Below are positions 54,113 through 64,000 of a stretch of 64,000 nt of DNA, one piece after another (the first letter of the stretch is position 1; each line of letters starts with the position of its first letter). A model generated the notes under the pieces. The model had not been told where the DNA came from. It saw nothing but the letters and a program-made list of their open reading frames with translations, and made no database searches. Source of the stretch: Allodiplogaster sudhausi (taxonomy: Eukaryota; Nematoda; Chromadorea; Rhabditida; Diplogasteridae); contig CALZFC010000349.1 in the NCBI GenBank assembly GCA_945643635.1, positions 2,124,501 to 2,188,500 of the forward strand. The letters run 5' to 3'. Made by a program: the position numbers and the translations under genes.

Positions 54113-54240
54113 ACAATGGCTTCTGCTCGTCAAGCGACTATTGCGCTAGAACATGTAATGTTTGCTCCTGAGTCGTCTAGCATCTCCGCCAATGCCATTT
54201 ACTAACGCGATTTTCCGTTGTCCTATCTTATCAATAAAGC
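54113..54240 (+). repeat. repeat R3, partial copy
   Basis: ATGGCTTCTGCTCGTCAAGC and CCTGAGTCGTCTAGCATCTC, as in the other R3 copies, but with an internal deletion. Confidence 0.6.
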
Positions 54241-54985
54241 TCGTCTGACCTGCATATTTGTGTAGAATAATGCACCGTAGCAGAAGAGGTCTGTTCTTCA
54301 TTCTCTGTTCTTTGGAAGAGAGAACGAAAAAAAGAACACAGAAATGCTGGAAATCTAAACGGGTTAAATCTCGTATAGTCTGATGCAGAAACTTTATTAT
54401 TTGATGTAAATAAGATTTAGCATGTGATTGTAGTAATATTTGTCGAAAATCGATAACCACCATTTCGTACAAATGGATATCTATTCTTAAGCAGTGTTGT
54501 GACTTAAGTTCCAAAGCTGTTTAAAAGTAGCTTATATGCACATATCATTCTCCTAATTCCAATTCGACGGGATAGTTCGGCGAGACTGAACTATTGGGCG
54601 CAGCCACGCGGGGCATTCCCCCTATCTGCTTGCTATCGCCTCCACACACGCTCCTTGATTCATTCACACATCCCTTCCCCAGCCGCTGAAGCGTCAGACA
54701 CCCAGCAAACCACGTCCTTCAACGGGACACATCATTGGAAAAGGAAGTCTTTCGGAGGGTCTGGTCCGGATATGGAAACGCTATTTCATATACACTCCAG
54801 ATGAAGAATAGTTGAGAAAGTTCCTTTGCGCGCCAAAAAACACGTTCTATTGTCCTTCCAAAGTGAGAATGATAGATATACAAATTTATAACTGGAAAAC
54901 AGCATAAACAATCAATAACAATAGCTGGACCAAGTCGGCCTAGCCAAAAAACACAACATAGTAGCTAACGGCCATGCTCAGTTAA
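54241..54985. other. duplicated GC-richer block and spacer
   Basis: 54,640-54,745 repeats 50,745-50,850 and then continues GGAAGTCTTTCGGAGGGTC, resembling the tip of element G. Minus-strand frames at 54,146-54,514 are unsupported. Confidence 0.45.
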
Positions 54986-56703
54986 GAGAGCATGTCCGTA
55001 AGCTTCGAGCGCAGCCTGCCCCGGGAAAATTGTTTTCGAATTCATTAACGGAAAACATTTTGCTTATACAACTCGACCCGCTCTTTTTAATGAGACTAAT
55101 TTCATCATCATCCGATTTTTTTCCGTTCGGGATACACTACCGTAACCCTGAACATTCATTGAGCCATAAATCCGTTCAAAATCTGTTTTGAGAAACGATG
55201 TACATATCATTCAATAGCAATTCGAAAGCTCTTCAAATTTCATTTAGGAACATATTTTCGAACATTTTATTTTGGCCGAGAAATTTGGCGTTAAATTATT
55301 TGAAGAGTTGACACACCACTTTCTGCTCCTTTCTACACTCTGGAACCTAGATAGAAAGAAAGAGCATGAAATTTGCTCTCAAATAATCACCATTCAAGAA
55401 AAATCCGAGCGTACCAATTTTTTCTATGACGCGAGCAATGCGCGCGAGTCGGTCAAAATGGCACATTTTCGGCCGCCGAGGGACCGTGCAAGCGCATTTA
55501 TCTATCCATAACTACGCTCAATGTTAATATTACAAAATCGTTAGCATATCATCTAAAAGCTCACACAGAGATCTTCAAATGCTACATACATACTTTTATT
55601 GAAATATTTATATTTCTATGGAAAATTTCGTTCTGTACTATTACAATGCTTAAAAAACTACTTTACAAACATTTCAGCATTTCAAAACATGCATCATTAG
55701 AAAGAGCGTGAAATTTTCTTCAAGATGAACCCATTTTAATAAAGTTTTAAGTCTATAATGTTTTGTTATAAGTCATAAGAATAGGTAAAGTTGCGTCGCT
55801 GTCCTTTCGCCCAATAATTTCGCTGTTTAGGTTATTCGAATTGGAATATTCCAATATTTTTTTCCGGTGAAGAATTGTGCTAAGCTGATGCCCAATTCTT
55901 TTCACTTATAACAAAACATTATAGGCTTGAAAGTTTATTGAAAGGGGTCTATCTTGAAGAAAATTTCACGCTCTTTCTAATGATGCATGTTTTGAAATGC
56001 TGAAATGTTTGTAAAGTAGTTTTTTTAAGCGTTCTAATAGTACAGAACGAAATTTTCCATAGAAATATAAATATTTCAATAAAAGTATGTATGTAGCATT
56101 TGAAGATCTCTGTGAGAGCTCTTAGATTATATGCTAACGATTTTGTAATATTAACATTGAGCGTAGTTATGGATAGATGAATGCGCTTGCACGGTGCCTC
56201 GGCGGCCGAAAATGTGCCATTTTGACCGACTCGCACGCATTGCTCGCGTCATAGCAAAAATTGGTACGCTCGGATTTTTCTTGAATGGTGATTATTTAAT
56301 AGCAAATTTCACGCTCTTTCTTTCTATCTAGGTTCCAGAGTGTAGAAATGAGTAGAAAGTGGTGTGTCGACGTTCCAAATAATTTAACGCCAATTTTCTC
56401 TGCGAAAATAAAATTTTCGTAAAACATGTTCCTTGATGAAATTTGAAGAGCTTTCGAAATGCTATTGAATGATATGTACATCGTTTCTCAAAACAGATTT
56501 TGAACGGATTTATGGCTCAATGAATGTTCAGGGTTACGGTAGTGTATCCCGAAGGGAAAAAATCGGATGACGATGAAATTAGTCTCATTAAATAGAGCGG
56601 GTCGAGTTGTATAAGCAAAATGTTTTCCGTTAATGAATTCGAAAACAATTTTCCCGGGGCAGGCTGCCTTAAGCGCATGCTCGACTCTTACAGAGAAGCT
56701 CTC
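54986..56703. mobile_element. 1.72-kb palindromic TTAA element (copy D)
   Basis: TTAA at 54,982-54,985 and 56,704-56,707. Termini GAGAGCATGTCCGTAAGC and, reversed, GAGAGCTTCTCTGTAAGA; both then reach GCCTGCCCCGGGAAAATTG. The arms are near-perfect complements over about 0.78 kb; the loop is about 55,770-55,915. The central 700 bp is nearly the same as in copy B, while the outer arm segments differ. No transposase. Confidence 0.92.
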
Positions 56704-56707
56704 TTAA

Positions 56708-56924
56708 TTCTGATTAGAACAATGAGAACCAGCAACCGATTTAAAAAATTTACAAAATAATTCCCGAAGAAAGAGAAATCCTACAGTATATGCAGTGGGA
56801 GTTGTTGATGGACAAAATAAATCAAGTAGTCCCGTGGGTCACCCTTATACCTGATATTCCAAAAACAAATATGTTTTTGGAGAAAAAAAAAACAAAATTT
56901 TTTCCAAATATCTATTAAACCTCA
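56708..56924. other. no gene seen
   Basis: AT-rich flank of copy D. Confidence 0.35.
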
Positions 56925-57278
56925 GTTAAGTAAAAATCAATTACATATGAATGTGTCAAAACAATAACAGAGCCAAAATAAATATCTCCCGCGGGGAGGC
57001 AGTCCTTGTTCCTCGCTGGCGCCGGCGCCGAAGCAGGTTAAACAAATTTATTCCTTGAGTGAAGGTATTGAAAGACAAAAGCAGAAGAAATAGTGAATGA
57101 AAAGATACATATATTCAGAGGAATAGAGGATAACGAGAGCTCATCTCTCTCAACTTACGAGAGAATTTTGAATTAAACATCGGGAACAATTATTAACATA
57201 CCGTAATCCATTGCACGTTACAATTTAATTATTCATGTATATAATGGGAGATGTAAGAGAAATGTACCATTTCACTTA
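56925..57278 (-). repeat. segmental duplication, reverse copy, part 1
   Basis: Reverse of 50,080-51,030 minus two stretches (about 50,262-50,410 and 50,480-50,925). Carries the empty TTAA sites at 56,915-56,918 and 56,926-56,929. Landmarks: GGCGCCGGCGCCGAAGCAGG and AATCCATTGCACGTTACAA. Confidence 0.85.
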
Positions 57279-58339
57279 CAACGGAAGTCTTTCGGCGGGG
57301 TATGGCAAACCTCTACCTACTATACATCATTCGAAAGCTCTCGATGAGCTGGTAACGTTTTTGATGTTTTTAGCTGCTAAAGAGATTCTTTTTCGCCGAA
57401 AGTGCAGAAAAAATACACTAAAATTAACATTTGCACGATATGTGCAAGCTTTATGGACTCTAAAACTAATGTTTACGTAACAATATGCCATAAAATACTT
57501 AATAACTTCATTTCTGATGACTTTTGGGAAAAAAAATTTTTTTTAGGCCATTTTTCACCAAAGGGGTGAAAAATGGCCTGTTTTGTATGAAGAAAATAAA
57601 AATTTTCTTAAGAGATTTTTGGGTTTTAAGTGACTAATTACTCTTTTTCAAGTCGTTTTTAACATGAAAAATAATAGTTGACTAATTACATTTCGCTGTA
57701 AAATGTTCATTTTCTCAAAAAAACTTCATATGTCACAAAAATGCTTCTGTTGTTGCCTTAAAGGAGGTATCCGGGGAATAATTAACCTAACTTTTTTCCA
57801 TATGGATAAGTTCACCTTGGCGTAAAACATATATCCAGAAAGTTTGAGAGTTTTTCCTCCATTACATTCTGAGCAATAGTAAGGTGAAAACTGCCGGGTA
57901 GAGAATTAGCTACGGTAGGTCATAGCCGCCCTCCTCTCTCACATGCTCTCTCGACCGAGCGACAGGCAACTTTATGAGCGCGCCTATTCAAACTGTGTCT
58001 CAAGCGCTACTGTAGAACTATTCGCCGGATACTTCCTTTAAAGGGCTGCGGATGAATTATTTCTACCTGCATCTTGTGTTTATGTAATAGCAACTCGGTT
58101 ACGTTCCGTATAAAAAAAATTCCGTTCGATTTCTCAACTTTGGGCGTCTGCAGGCGCTCGGTCTAGAAGAGGCTTCGACTATGCCAGGCCTTTCTAGGCG
58201 CCGGTACGCCTGTACCTCGGCGTTTCCAACGCTCTCTTTAGCAGCTAGAAACATCAAAAACGTTACCAGCTCGTTGAGAGCTTTCGTATGATGTATAGTA
58301 TGTAGAGGTTTGCCATACCCCGCCGAAAGACTTCCCTTG
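57279..58339. mobile_element. 1.06-kb TIR element with TTA target (element G)
   Basis: TTA at 57,276-57,278 and 58,340-58,342. The TIRs are about 100 bp, starting CAACGGAAGTCTTTCGGCGG and, reversed, CAAGGGAAGTCTTTCGGCGG. The duplicate at 50,078-50,090 lacks the element. A 3-bp TTA target duplication is typical of PIF/Harbinger. No transposase. It contains element F. A hairpin at about 57,541-57,585 (GGCCATTTTTCACC and complement) lies inside; relatives of the interior are at 58,870-59,480 and 59,845-60,060. Confidence 0.8.
57762..58037. mobile_element. 276-bp TTAA MITE (element F) nested in element G
   Basis: TTAA at 57,758-57,761 and 58,038-58,041. Inverted ends AGGAGGTATCCGGGGAATA and, reversed, AGGAAGTATCCGGCGAATA. 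The termini resemble those at 50,488 and 51,239. Confidence 0.85.
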
Positions 58340-58500
58340 TTAGATAAAAAGTGGAGGAAACTATGGAGTGTTCGAAGGTAGTGATCGCGATTCTTCTTCG
58401 GCTTCCTTGAACAAGAGATGTTGAGTTCTCTTCATCAGAAGCATGTAGACGTGCTTCTTGACGACAGGCACAATCTTCTACATAAAGTCTGGCTGCGAGT
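58340..58500 (-). repeat. segmental duplication, reverse copy, part 2
   Basis: Reverse of 48,720-48,780 joined directly to 49,997-50,078. TTGA at 58,421-58,424 marks the empty site of copy C. A 24-27-bp unit GAGTCGTTATTGCCG(T/A)TT is then repeated three times at 58,496-58,575. Confidence 0.85.
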
Positions 58501-58652
58501 CGTTATTGCCGATTTGAAAAGTGGGGAGAGTCGTTATTGCCGTTTGGAAAAGGGGGAGAGTCGTTATTGCCGATTTTTTTTCTTTGGGACGGGCGGTAGC
58601 TGAACGCTCTTCATATATTTTATCCTCCTGAACCTTCTGCGTCTTAGGCGAT

Positions 58653-58738
58653 GTGGAAGAAACAAACAGCTATACAAGCTGAGATAACTAGACTGTTGAT
58701 TCAGATATAATAGGAATAAACAAATGGACAAAGTGAAC
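58653..58738 (+). repeat. repeat R6 copy
   Basis: GATGTGGAAGAAACAAACAG ... AAACAAATGGACAAAGTGA, as at 42,424 and 52,539. Confidence 0.8.
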
Positions 58739-60060
58739 ACTCTCTCTCTCCTTCCCTTCCCCCTTCTACATATTATCGCAAGATAAACACATTTAACAAA
58801 TATATTTACCGCATTGAGTCATGCACATCTTTAACACGAATATTATAAAAGATGATGTTGTTTATAGAGCTAACAAATGAAGTCATTCGGCGTGGTCCGG
58901 CAAACCCCAACATATTATACATAATTCGAAAGCTCTCAATGAGCTGATAACTTTTTTGAGATTTATAGCTGCAAGATGGATTCTATTTCGCCGACTCTAC
59001 AGAAAAATAACCTAAAATTAACATTTGCATGATATTTGCTAGGTTTGTCGGCTCTAAAATAGATGTATACGTGATAGTGGGTCATAGTAAACCTAATAAC
59101 TTAACTTCTGGCCATTTTTGGAGGAAAAATTTATTAGGCCATTTTTCATCACGACACTTGCTAACTTTCTCGACTCTGAAATTGATTCATATGTGTAAGT
59201 ATTCGATGTATAGCCTATTGACACACTTTCTGGTCATTTTAGGAGCAAAAATCGTTTTAGCCCATTTTTCATCAAAGGGTGATTTTTTTCGAAAGCTTTT
59301 TTTTTGTATGGAGCCAAAGCAACTTTTTTAAGCCGATTTTCGAGTTTAAAGCCACTAATTCCTCATTTTCAAGTCGTTTTTAACATGAAAAATAATAATT
59401 GGCATATTATATTTCGCTCTAAAATGTTCATTTTTTTCACAACCTTCATCTGTGTCAAAAAGTTCATGTTATAGCCTTAAAGAAGGGCGATCACCGAAAA
59501 CTTACTAAACTTACTAACTATATGCGTTCAACCATGCAAAAATCTCGAATGGAAGTCCATAGAATCAAACTAAAATATACGGTACGAGCGTGACACTTGT
59601 TGCCAAATGCATTGTTTTTTTCGAAAGCGGGATGATAATTCTGATTGACTATTTTGATGTCGTTTCGTTCTTGCTAAAAGTTTTTACAGACAAACTAACA
59701 CAAAAACTTTATTAAGCTCACTGAAATGTCAAAGTCGCGATGTCTTTGTATATTTTATCTTCCCGCTATGGTAAATGTACCCTAGTTACTGTATACACCA
59801 CATTTCTGCACTGAGACACCAATATGAATTTAATTCAAAATTTCGCCGAATTTACAGAAAAATAACCTAAAATTAACATTTGCACGATATTTGTTAGGTT
59901 TGTCTGCTCTAAAATAGATGTATACGTGATAGTAGGTCATAGTAAACCTAAGAACTTAACTTCTGGCCATTTTTGGAGGAAACATTTATTAGGCCATTTT
60001 TCACCAAAGGGTCTCCCCTTTGGTGAAAAATGGCATGTTTTGTATTTTTTTTTCTTAAGA
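58739..60060 (+). repeat. diverged relatives of element G
   Basis: 58,870-59,480 follows the layout of the element G left half (TTCGAAAGCTCTCAATGAGC, CTAAAATTAACATTTGCA, GGCCATTTTTCATCA). 59,845-60,060 repeats part of it again in the same direction (TAAAATAGATGTATACGTGA in both). 59,476 has an element-E-like end. The short hairpin GGCCATTTTTCACCA and complement recurs at 59,993-60,035. Confidence 0.7.
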
Positions 60061-60707
60061 GATTTTTGAGTTCCATTGTGAGAAAGCGTTTTCCACGCTA
60101 CTTTCGAAAAATAGCCTTATTTGTTCAGCTCTCAAATTGGATATGTATATCCACCGCTGGACTTCTTCTGAAAACTACACTGTAGGCGAATTCAGATTCC
60201 TATTGTTGCTAGAATTCAGAAAAAGTCGATTCGGTGACTTAAAAAATTCTTTTAACGTTAACATAGCTTGTTAAAATAGTTTAATCTGCTAAGTTGGCAT
60301 TAAAACTTGATCTTTTGAAAAGTTGAAAAGAACGTGAATTTAGCGCAATAGGAAAAATTAACAATTAAAATAAGCAAATTATAAAGAAGCAGGCGGGAAT
60401 AAAAAAGGTCATTTTACCTAAGTAAGGAAAGTGGAGAGAAAACAGTGAGAGAGAAATATGAATTGGGCAGTTGAGTATGACTATCTGAACAAACAGAGAA
60501 ATGTTCACTTGGTTGGAGAAGAGCTGCCCAAATGGAGCGCATATAAAATGCAATGAAATGCATTCTTTCATAGAACAATTTTTCCTGCTATTTAATTTAC
60601 ATTGTAATACTTCAGTACAAATATGATTGTCGAATATCTATTTAACTCTCAGGTCGAGGAAATAATTAATAAGAATATTTAGCTCTCAATACTCTAAAAA
60701 TCCAGAA
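60061..60707. other. R1 fragment, then upstream region of the first cysteine-rich gene
   Basis: 60,100-60,240 is a diverged piece of repeat R1 (ACTGTAGGCGAATTCAGATTCCTATTG). The rest is AT-rich. 60,536-60,550 (GCGCATATAAAATGCAA) offers a TATA-like motif about 170 bp before the ATG. Confidence 0.45.
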
Positions 60708-61221
60708 ATGAAGATGTCATCGGTGACCATCATCCTCTTCGCCATCACAATTGCTCGGGGTGTAATAATCTTTCAGAATTGCTCCATGGACGGAAAGGTT
60801 ACTACTTAAAAAACCATTAAGGAATACAGGTGAACATTTTCCGTGACTCCATTTAGTTTTACTCATTTCAGTACCTGCCGTCAGCGGTGGATTGCAATGA
60901 TTTTTACAATGCAAAGGTTGCGATTTACCACTTCAATCCTGGAGATTCTGTTTCATTTTCAGTATTGCGAAACCATGTATTCCGGAACAGGTAATCCGGC
61001 CGTCGAGGGAGGTGACATCAGGGATAGGTTTCATTCGTGCGTCGGAAAGTCAGACGGGGCAAGATTCGCATCACATTATTAAATATAAAAGAATTTTATA
61101 ACTTTAGCATTGACGCAGTTTCTTCACTGTTTTACAGAATACGCCAGATGACGAGTTCATCAAAGTTGCGGCACAAGGTTGCGCAAGGCGCTGTGGACTT
61201 TGTTGCGTTAAGAAAGATTGA
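60708..61221 (+). CDS. secreted Cys-rich protein with ShKT-like C-terminus
   Basis: Four exons: 60,708-60,797, 60,872-60,916, 60,963-61,058, 61,138-61,221; 104 residues; all introns in phase 0. The start is the ATG before a hydrophobic signal segment (VTIILFAITIARG). The mature part has eight cysteines, ending CARRCGLCC, the C-x3-C-x2-C close of ShKT domains plus one extra Cys. Landmarks: YLPSAVDCNDFYNAK (whole exon 2) and GGDIRDRFHSCVG. Intron 3 starts GC (GGG|GCAAG) rather than GT. ShKT modules occur in many nematode secreted proteins, including enzyme tails and putative effectors; whether this one is toxic is unknown. The same exon layout is found at 63,489. Confidence 0.8.
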
Positions 61222-61774
61222 GTGACTCTCAACATTGCCCAGTTATACATATGTATATGGATTTTTTGTTGTTGTTGATATAAACAGCCTTCTGCAGAAC
61301 TGCTTCGAATGCATACAACCACATACAACATGTACTCAACGGAATCAAATCACTTTTAGTTTCTTGTAAAATATAGCATATATTCACGCATACCAACAAC
61401 GGATTACGATGCTACGGATATGATTCACGGCTAGTATTGCGGATTGAGGGCGATCTGACAATAAGAACGGAAATAGATTTGGTCGACAATTATGGTTATT
61501 GAACACTTTAAACCAAAAAAAACAATAATCGAAATAAGCATACATGGGGGCATGGTACAGCAAGCTTTTATCAAAGTTAAAGAATCATTTTATTTCGTTT
61601 AATGGACACGTTGAATAAATTTGTCGACGTTCAATACTCTCGTATGTATGGTCCATCTAGTCCCTCAAGATCATCAAAGTCCTATATCAATTTTCTGCCA
61701 TAAGTGTTTCATTATTCCAGTAATCGAATTTTGAATCTGGTCATACGAAGGCAATCGTCGCTCGCTTTCTTCGC
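61222..61774. other. intergenic, no gene seen
   Basis: AT-rich downstream region of the first cysteine-rich gene. No polyadenylation context is clear. Confidence 0.4.
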
Positions 61775-62255
61775 CTTCGAATTTTCAGTTGTTGGCGGTG
61801 CGATTATCGATGAGCAATCCGCGAAGCATTAAAAGGTGGTGGGTTTTTGGTGTAATTTTGTGTTTAACGGAGCCGAAAACTCAATCTTGAATTCGCACTT
61901 TTGTGTCTAACCGAAAAGTGAGAGAGCATGTGTTTTAGAGAGACGCTGCTATAACGAAATTTAAAAAAAAAATTCTTTTGAGTTAAGTTTCCTGGACCTT
62001 CTGCGATACAACGCATGAAGGGAATTGAAGGTCTGTCAATGCTGACGATGGGAGCAAGAATCGATATGAGAAATGCGCCGTTAAGCGAACGGGGTAATCC
62101 ATTCCTATAACATTTTATAAACTGAATATTCGCCTAACATTATACCCAAACTTTTGCAGAATGACCTGAATAAGCAGCTCAAGGAAATGACGGCGAAAAG
62201 TACCCCTTGTCGCTGTCGACTTTGCTGCATTTCATCAGCACAAATGACATTGTAA
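61775..62255 (+). pseudogene. decayed copy of the Cys-rich gene
   Basis: A stretch after TTTTCAG at about 61,780 has the size and AAAAG|GTGG end of exon 2 but poor residue match. Around 62,035-62,093 the frame NADDGSKNRYEKCAVKRT aligns with the end of exon 3 of its neighbours. After an intron ending TTTTGCAG (62,159) the last exon 62,160-62,255 reads DLNKQLKEM and ends PCRCRLCC, with one of the closing cysteines displaced. The exon 3 to exon 4 junction is out of phase as written, so it is probably dead. Confidence 0.5.
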
Positions 62256-62369
62256 TTTCCACAAATCTTCAATTCTTTCTATTTACTTCATACAAACGAC
62301 AAAACAAGCTTCACTTTCATGCTAAAAAATATCTTAAGGTTCAAGTGGAGCTTGGCACGACTTTTTAGA

Positions 62370-62600
62370 CAGTAGACTTTTGCAACGAATCGTAGAAGCT
62401 CAAGCTGCCCGCTTTGGTTCAATTCCTCTCCTTAGGCAGCAGCTGCTCAAATTCATTCGCTTTCGTGCCAAGCTCCCCATCTATGACTGCACTATTCATA
62501 TTTGCTTTCATTTAAAATCAGATATCTTTTTTTGTCACAATGCAGAAGATGTTTATTCACTTTTCAGATGGTGGCTGAACATACAATCAAAAAGATTTTT
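62370..62600 (+). repeat. dispersed repeat R4, most diverged copy
   Basis: Frame preserved relative to the other R4 copies: KSDIFFCHNAEDVYSLFRWW and LNIQS. DNA differs at many sites (roughly a quarter by eye). Confidence 0.65.
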
Positions 62601-63488
62601 TGAATGAAATTCATTTATGGTTAATTTATGCAGCTCCAAGTACGTTAAACAGAAGATGGCAGAGACACTAACTTATCTGAACAACTTCAACACTTGGAAA
62701 ATCATGGTTCTCGTTTCATTTTGCTGCTGAACGTGAAACTGATAATTTGTGAACTTGGCTCAAGGTATTGGCGGTTAAAGGCATCCAAAGGATATCTGAT
62801 ATGGTTTGGATCGGATAAAGCATGAAAATTTTTTTGTTTGGAATGACTTCACCTGTTATAGCTATCCCGTTAACAATGTTGGCGCTTAAGGGGTGATTGA
62901 TTGATTCGGATTCTGATCTAATTGTAAGGGGAAAATAACGATCGACTGATTGCTTATGTACATCTCTATGTATCGGTTTTAGGTGAAAGTTTCGTGCCGA
63001 AAACTTCGTTTTGGCCATTTGTTAATTCTTTTTCTAACTGAGGCTTCAGTTTAGTTATCTCTGCTTGTATAGCTGTTTGTTTCTTCCAAATCGCCCAGGA
63101 CAATCAAAATAATAGAAAAAAGATTAACGCTCCATATAAAAGTCGATGATCGAGCATTTTCACTCACATCACCATTTCAGTGTTCATATATTTTTAAATT
63201 TAGCAATATAGGTTTTTATTGTTGAAAATATGCTTAAATTGTATGGAAATAATTTAATTGCAGAATATACACACTCGCGTAATTATTTGGCGTAAAACAT
63301 GACCTAGCATCCCAATCTTGAAACAAATAGATTAGGGCGTCTTATAAAATTCAATGATCGGACATTTTCATTTACAAATCCACAAATGTCCAACTGAATC
63401 CACTTTTTTTCGGTTAATGCAAAATACCTTAGACATGTGGAGTTTTCAAGTTATTAATCGAAATGTACATATTTCGGTTAATATCAAA
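62601..63488. other. intergenic with reverse R6 copy
   Basis: A minus frame at 62,716-63,018 is unsupported. 63,048-63,170 is R6 in reverse with GATGATCGAGCATTTTCACT. 63,350-63,375 repeats AATGATCGGACATTTTCA. The stretch before 63,489 should hold the promoter of the next gene; no motif stands out. Confidence 0.4.
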
Positions 63489-64000
63489 ATGCTATCTCAA
63501 CTCGTTTTCTTCGCCGCCCTCTGGCTGTCGGTTTCCGCAGCAAATACTACAATTTACCAGGATTTTTGCTCAGAGCACAAAATGGTTAGAATTTCCATGT
63601 TATTAAATATCAAAACATTATAGGATTGGAGTGAAAATCGTTTTAATTATTCATTAGCATTGTATTTATTTCAGTACTTGCCGTCTGCTGTGGCATGCGA
63701 GGATGTCAGCGGTGCAAAGGTATTTAACACATGATAACTGACTCGAGATTCATCTGTCATTTGCAGGTCTGCAATGATTTTTATAAGAACGAAGATACAA
63801 AAGACGGTAAGAACAAAGAGGCAATTGCTGGCGAGGACATCACAGAGCGGTTTGAGCGATGCTCCGGCAAGCCAGGATCGGTAATACTTAGGATCTGATT
63901 TCTCATGTTTCTTATTTGAGAAACCATTTCCTTCTCTTAATTTATAGGGCGTGATAGACAAGAGCTTTGTTGATGCCGCTATAAAGCAGTGCCCGAAACG
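63489..64000 (+). CDS. secreted Cys-rich protein, paralogue, cut by window edge
   Basis: Exons 63,489-63,584, 63,675-63,719, 63,767-63,880 and 63,948 to beyond 64,000; phase-0 introns throughout with GT-AG ends. Signal peptide MLSQLVFFAALWLSVSAA. Exon 2 is YLPSAVACEDVSGAK, the same length and start as in the 60.7-kb gene. Exon 3 has VCNDFYKNEDTKDG and GEDITERFERCSG. Exon 4 (DKSFVDAAIKQCPK) leads into the ShKT-type close, which lies outside the window. The motif CNDFY, at the end of exon 2 in the first gene, is at the start of exon 3 here. Confidence 0.82.

Noticed and set aside
54986..56703. coding frames inside the palindromic TTAA elements (about 60-100 codons)
   Set aside because: Each frame appears on both strands through the palindrome and is not conserved between copies B and D at the protein level.
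60708..61221. naming the gene as a toxin
   Set aside because: ShKT-type cysteine spacing alone does not show toxicity; many nematode secreted proteins and enzyme tails carry it.

Overview
The window looks like repeat-dense nuclear DNA of a nematode. The best evidence is a small cluster of secreted, cysteine-rich genes at 60.7-64 kb. They have very short introns (45-90 bp), TTTTCAG/ATTTCAG-type acceptors and a ShKT-like C-terminal Cys pattern. A BEL/Pao retrotransposon with an env-like reading frame and palindromic elements with TTAA target sites fit the same picture. Species cannot be named from sequence alone. There are no bacterial operons, no CRISPR array and no rRNA.

Layout. 0-15 kb holds dispersed repeats, a CR1-like LINE reverse-transcriptase relic (3.8-4.3 kb), an exon split by a 1.18-kb insertion with an 8-bp target duplication (6.4-8.2 kb), a collapsed Ty3/gypsy relic (11.7-14.1 kb, minus), and two diverged copies of an unidentified minus-strand gene (5.1-6.1 and 14.3-15.3 kb). 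15.5-37.1 kb is a large inverted duplication: a 5.7-kb left arm, a 4.2-kb right arm, and an 11.6-kb spacer. The arms carry LINE ORF1/endonuclease relics; the left arm has one tandem unit more than the right. The spacer starts with a transposon-like unit (21.2-28.8 kb) whose inverted ends are arrays of a roughly 38-bp repeat. An LTR retrotransposon (21,254-26,412, TSD AGCCT) sits in its left end; this element keeps gag/protease and an env-like frame but lacks reverse transcriptase and integrase. The unit also contains a multi-exon minus-strand gene with a PHD-like Cys motif.

37.9-42.0 kb is a second, 1.1-1.3 kb-arm inverted repeat. 42-47 kb has dispersed repeats and a 2.06-kb palindrome flanked by TTAA. 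47-60 kb is a mosaic in which 48.7-51.3 kb and 56.9-58.5 kb are inverted copies of each other. Because each copy has been hit by different insertions, the window holds both filled and empty sites for several TTAA-targeting elements and for one TTA-targeting element. 60.7-64 kb is the gene cluster: one complete gene, one decayed copy, and one gene running off the right edge.

Intact host genes are few. Most open frames are remnants of mobile elements or frames preserved inside dispersed repeats. Exon calls are by eye from splice sites and phase, with no transcript or homology support.
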